A stretch of 8,416 bases of DNA from Syntrophaceae bacterium (GTDB taxonomy: Bacteria > Desulfobacterota > Desulfomonilia > Desulfomonilales > Desulfomonilaceae). A model generated the notes under the pieces. That model was not told where the DNA came from, did no database searches, and saw only the letters and a list, made by a program, of their open reading frames with translations. Below are positions 5,608 through 8,416 of this stretch, one piece after another. The position numbers and the translations under genes are program-made. How positions within the stretch are numbered: the first letter of the stretch is position 1; every line of letters begins with the position of its first letter. The stretch covers positions 1 to 8,416 of the forward strand of contig JACWAG010000024.1 in NCBI GenBank assembly GCA_014874425.1, in the 5' to 3' direction.

Positions 5608-7179
5608 CTACTGTTCCTTTTGACGCTCACGTTGATGGCTATGTTTGATTCCATAAAAGCAATAGATGCTGAATCCTAATGCCAGCCAGCTTACAAGTCT
5701 CAACCAGGCTTCCCACGGAAGGCTTAAAGCGAGCAACAGGCATGATACCAGCCCCAATACCGGCACAAAAGGAACCCATGGGGTCCTGAAAGGCCTGGGC
5801 ATGTCTGGGTGTTTGTAACGCAGAACTAAAACGCCGGCGCATACCATGATGAAAGCGGCAAGCGTCCCGATTGAAACGAGTTCGGCCAAAATGTCAACGG
5901 AGAGGAGGGAAGCCAGTATGCCTACAGCTAAGCCTGTGACCATGCTGGTGTTGGCTGGAGTGCCAAAACGAGGATGGGCTTTGGAAAAAAACGCCGGTAA
6001 GAGGCCATCATGGGCCATACTGAAGAAGATACGCGCCTGTCCCATCAAAAGGACTAAAATTACGGACGTCAAGCCGGCTATAGCGCCGAGTTTTACAAAA
6101 ACTGCCAACCAGCGAATGCCCGTAGCGTCGACAGCCAATGCCACAGGATTGGCCACGTTGAGTCTCGAATAGTTGACCATCCCTGTCAAAACCAGAGCGA
6201 ACAGAACGTACAGTACAGCACAGAGAGCGAGCGAACCTAAAATCCCTATCGGCATATGTTTTTGGGGATCCTTGGCTTCCTGAGCCGCTGTTGAGACAGC
6301 GTCGAACCCCACATAAGCGAAGAAAACAACTCCCGCGCCTCTTATCACCCCAGACCAGCCAAACTGACCATATTTACCCGTATTAGGCGGAATAAACGGA
6401 ACCCAGTTGTCAGTCTGGATGAACCTTATCCCGACGATAATCACCGCCAATATTACAGCTAGTTTGACAATCACTATCGCGGTGTTGAATATAGCTGATT
6501 CCCGAATGCCCTTTACCAGAATAATAGTTACGAAGAGGACAACCAAAGAGGCTGGTAGATTACATATTGCTGTGGTGCGAGGCAAGGTGTCTGGGGAGAT
6601 GCCAACTTGCTGAAGGCGTTCGATATAAAAACCTAGCTGATACCAGCCCTCAGAAGCCAAAATGCCCATCTGTCCTATTAACTTATTTGACAAAAATACA
6701 AACTGTGTTCCCGGAGGCGCGGAAAATTCTGGGGGCACATTTAAGCCTACCTGATGAAGGAAACTAACAACGTAACTCGACCAACCCACAGCAACGGCTG
6801 ACGCTCCTATAGCATATTCAATGATCAGGTCCCATCCGATAAACCACGCGAAAGCCTCACCCAGAGTGGCGTAAGAATACGTGTAGGCGCTCCCGGCGAC
6901 GGGGATCATGGAAGCGAATTCAGCGTAACATAGACCGGCAAGGCCACTTACTATCGCTGCCAAAATGAAGGAAATCACGATCCCGGGGCCGGCGTATTGA
7001 GCTGCCGCCTGCCCGGTCAGGATGAATATACCGGCCCCGATAATAGCGCCGATCCCGATTCCCAGGAGGTCAATAACGCCAAGCGCCTTCTTAAGGCCAC
7101 TACCGTGTTTCGCCTCCGCTTGAAGGGTCTCAATATCCTTTGTTCGGAGAAGTTTTTGGGATAAACTGGAAAACTTCAC
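5608..7179 (-). CDS. APC-superfamily amino acid permease (cationic amino acid transporter type)
   Basis: Inner-membrane secondary transporter, probably importing amino acids with protons. Twelve membrane helices can be picked out by eye, at about residues 36-57, 66-90, 106-141, 207-223, 230-252, 278-297, 311-335, 355-379, 411-429, 432-453, 467-486 and 490-510. Family motifs are GIGAIIGAGIF in helix 1 (42-52), YAEFASMIPVAGSAYTYSY (85-103) in the helix 2-3 region, and FFAYVGFDAVSTAAQEAKDPQ (286-306) in helix 6 and its following loop. These match the CAT/YfnA branch. The 523 residues exceed the usual ~460-480, mostly through a long loop of about 65 residues between helices 3 and 4 (142-206), predicted periplasmic. 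The start is a GTG, with TCAGGT ending five bases upstream; no ATG lies close downstream. The gene stands alone, convergent with the radical SAM gene across a 55-base gap where I see no clear terminator hairpin. Substrate cannot be read from sequence. Confidence 0.92.
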   Translation of the reverse strand: MKFSSLSQKLLRTKDIETLQAEAKHGSGLKKALGVIDLLGIGIGAIIGAGIFILTGQAAAQYAGPGIVISFILAAIVSGLAGLCYAEFASMIPVAGSAYTYSYATLGEAFAWFIGWDLIIEYAIGASAVAVGWSSYVVSFLHQVGLNVPPEFSAPPGTQFVFLSNKLIGQMGILASEGWYQLGFYIERLQQVGISPDTLPRTTAICNLPASLVVLFVTIILVKGIRESAIFNTAIVIVKLAVILAVIIVGIRFIQTDNWVPFIPPNTGKYGQFGWSGVIRGAGVVFFAYVGFDAVSTAAQEAKDPQKHMPIGILGSLALCAVLYVLFALVLTGMVNYSRLNVANPVALAVDATGIRWLAVFVKLGAIAGLTSVILVLLMGQARIFFSMAHDGLLPAFFSKAHPRFGTPANTSMVTGLAVGILASLLSVDILAELVSIGTLAAFIMVCAGVLVLRYKHPDMPRPFRTPWVPFVPVLGLVSCLLLALSLPWEAWLRLVSWLALGFSIYCFYGIKHSHQRERQKEQ

Positions 7180-7200
7180 AAAATACCTGAAAACAAAAAT

Positions 7201-7231
7201 ATGATAACTGTGGGAAGATTAGAATTATCAA
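7201..7231 (-). promoter_or_regulatory. Weak candidate promoter for the APC permease
   Basis: On the minus strand TTGATA (7231-7226) and TATCAT (7206-7201) each match the sigma-70 consensus at five of six bases, but they are 19 bases apart, longer than the ideal 17. They lie 22 bases or more before the GTG. The rest of the 132-base divergent gap is AT-rich; I see no convincing promoter for the plus-strand permease in it. Confidence 0.25.
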
Positions 7232-7311
7232 ACACCCGCTAGCCATGATATTTACCATATGCTTCTAAAACATGAAATATATTAAATTGCTTGTGGTTCA
7301 GGGCAACTGCC

Positions 7312-8416
7312 ATGAAATGTCAAAAAGTGAAGTACCAATGGTTCGGCGTTGGTGACATCAACGGCTTTTTTGGCTTGATGTTCGACAATATAGCCGTGCT
7401 TTCATTCCTTGCGGGCACGTTGATTCTTGGCTTTAAATTTCCTGCCGATGTCGTTTACACACGAATGATTCCGGGGACTACTCTGGGAGTGCTCTTTGGT
7501 GACCTTGTCTACACATGGATGGCTTTCAGGCTTGCAAAGAAAAGTGGGAGCACGGCAGTTACCGCCATGCCTTTAGGACTCGACACTCCATCGACTATAG
7601 GGCTTGCCATAACCGTCCTTGGCCCCGCCTTCATCGCTCTGAAACAAGCCGGTGAGACAGCGGAAAACGCCGCCATCATGACGTGGCATATCGGAATGGC
7701 TACAATGGTAATGATTGGCGTTCTAAAAGTCATAATGTCTTTCGGCGGCAATTGGGTTCAAAGGGTAGTTCCAAGGGCCGGATTACTAGGCTCACTTGCT
7801 GGAGTGGGACTAGCTCTTATCGGTTTCATTCCGCTTGTCGACATTTTCGGGTTGCCAGTGGTAGGGATGCTTTCTTTAGGCCTAATGCTCTACACTTTCG
7901 TGGCCAGGGCTTCTCTTCCTGGAAACATTCCCGGTATATTGATCGCGATCGTAGGGGGGACCCTTCTTTACCATCTCACACAGTTCGTGGCTCCAGAAGC
8001 GCAGACTGCCCATACTTATATAAAACCTGTGTTACAATTTCATTTCGGATTACCATTGCCCAATCTCGGATTTATCGATGGAATCAGCCCAGCCATTAAG
8101 TTTTTACCAATTGCTGTCCCGTTCGCTATTCTCACTGTAGTGGGTGGCATTAATGTTACAGAAAGCGCTCGTGTCGCCGGTGATAATTACAGCGCTCGTG
8201 AAATTCTTCTAACTGAAGCTCTTGCCACACTGCTTTCCGGAGTTTGCGGAGGAGTCGCTCAGTCGTGCCCTTACATCGGCCATCCTGCGTATAAACGTAT
8301 AGGAGCCAGGGCTGGCTATACAGTGTTGACAGCCATATTTATCGGCTTAGGCGGAATATTCGGCTATGTTTCTATGATCCTTGAACTTATACCCAGGGCT
8401 GTGCTTGCTCCTATAC
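7312..8416 (+). CDS. NCS2-like (xanthine/uracil-type) permease, 3' end outside window
   Basis: The frame is open from this ATG to the window end: 368 full codons and no stop. The translation is a polytopic membrane protein. It opens with WFGVGDINGFFGLMFDN (10-26) and then a first hydrophobic helix (27-42). Conserved-looking stretches follow: TAMPLGLDTPSTIGLAI (84-100), VPRAGLLGSLAGVGLALIGF (153-172), and a polar core of NVTESARVAGDNYS (281-294) with GVAQSCPYIGHPAYKRIGAR (314-333). That order (helix with Glu, then ESARVAG, then a Gln-Ser motif before a basic segment) parallels the substrate and signature helices of NCS2 nucleobase permeases, but the canonical NCS2 signature is not exact. Purine or pyrimidine uptake is therefore possible but unproven. 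A stop (TGA, 7273-7275) bounds the frame upstream. The ATG has AGGG eight bases before it (7300-7303). The gene is divergent from the APC permease. Confidence 0.85.
   Translation, partial: MKCQKVKYQWFGVGDINGFFGLMFDNIAVLSFLAGTLILGFKFPADVVYTRMIPGTTLGVLFGDLVYTWMAFRLAKKSGSTAVTAMPLGLDTPSTIGLAITVLGPAFIALKQAGETAENAAIMTWHIGMATMVMIGVLKVIMSFGGNWVQRVVPRAGLLGSLAGVGLALIGFIPLVDIFGLPVVGMLSLGLMLYTFVARASLPGNIPGILIAIVGGTLLYHLTQFVAPEAQTAHTYIKPVLQFHFGLPLPNLGFIDGISPAIKFLPIAVPFAILTVVGGINVTESARVAGDNYSAREILLTEALATLLSGVCGGVAQSCPYIGHPAYKRIGARAGYTVLTAIFIGLGGIFGYVSMILELIPRAVLAPI

Noticed and set aside
5846..6767. Three plus-strand open frames
   Set aside because: They are antisense shadows of the APC permease; hydrophobic codons read backwards give long open frames.
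7683..8099. 138-residue open frame on the plus strand
   Set aside because: It lies in another frame inside the NCS2-like permease. Its translation is rich in Ser, Arg and His with no domain, while the permease frame is open for 368 codons and clearly membrane-like.

Overview
This window is ordinary bacterial chromosome: tightly packed genes on both strands, with no rRNA, tRNA, CRISPR array or transposase gene. Six complete protein genes and two cut by the window edges fill almost all of it. The gene content fits an anaerobic, corrinoid- and Fe-S-using bacterium, perhaps a deltaproteobacterium (Desulfobacterota). It includes a four-cysteine Fe-S domain like that of the acetyl-CoA synthase corrinoid protein, a B12-type radical SAM enzyme, and an SNF2/SWIM pair. 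The taxonomic placement is an inference from gene content and general similarity, not a demonstrated assignment.

Layout. (1) Bases 1-2143, plus strand: the C-terminal part of an SNF2-family ATPase, followed after one base by a SWIM zinc-finger protein. They form a two-gene transcription unit. The first ~97 bases of the ATPase frame do not look like SNF2 and carry a GC-rich palindrome. (2) Bases 2128-4100, minus strand: a three-gene run transcribed as Fe-S domain protein, then YajD-type HNH nuclease, then YheT-type alpha/beta hydrolase. The yheT end overlaps the SWIM gene end by 16 bases, tail to tail. (3) Bases 4101-4277: an AT-rich divergent intergenic region with a likely promoter for the next gene. 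(4) Bases 4278-5552, plus strand: a cobalamin-type radical SAM protein of unknown substrate. (5) Bases 5608-7179, minus strand: an APC-superfamily amino acid permease of the cationic amino acid transporter type. (6) Bases 7312-8416, plus strand: an NCS2-like (xanthine/uracil-type) permease that runs off the window end, divergent from the APC permease.

How the genes fit together: the SNF2 and SWIM products probably act together on DNA. The Fe-S protein and the radical SAM protein are divergent neighbours, and both families have corrinoid connections. The two permeases at the right end are separate, divergently transcribed uptake systems. I see no convincing new multi-gene system. The best leads are the disrupted-looking 5' part of the SNF2 gene and the Fe-S/radical SAM pairing.
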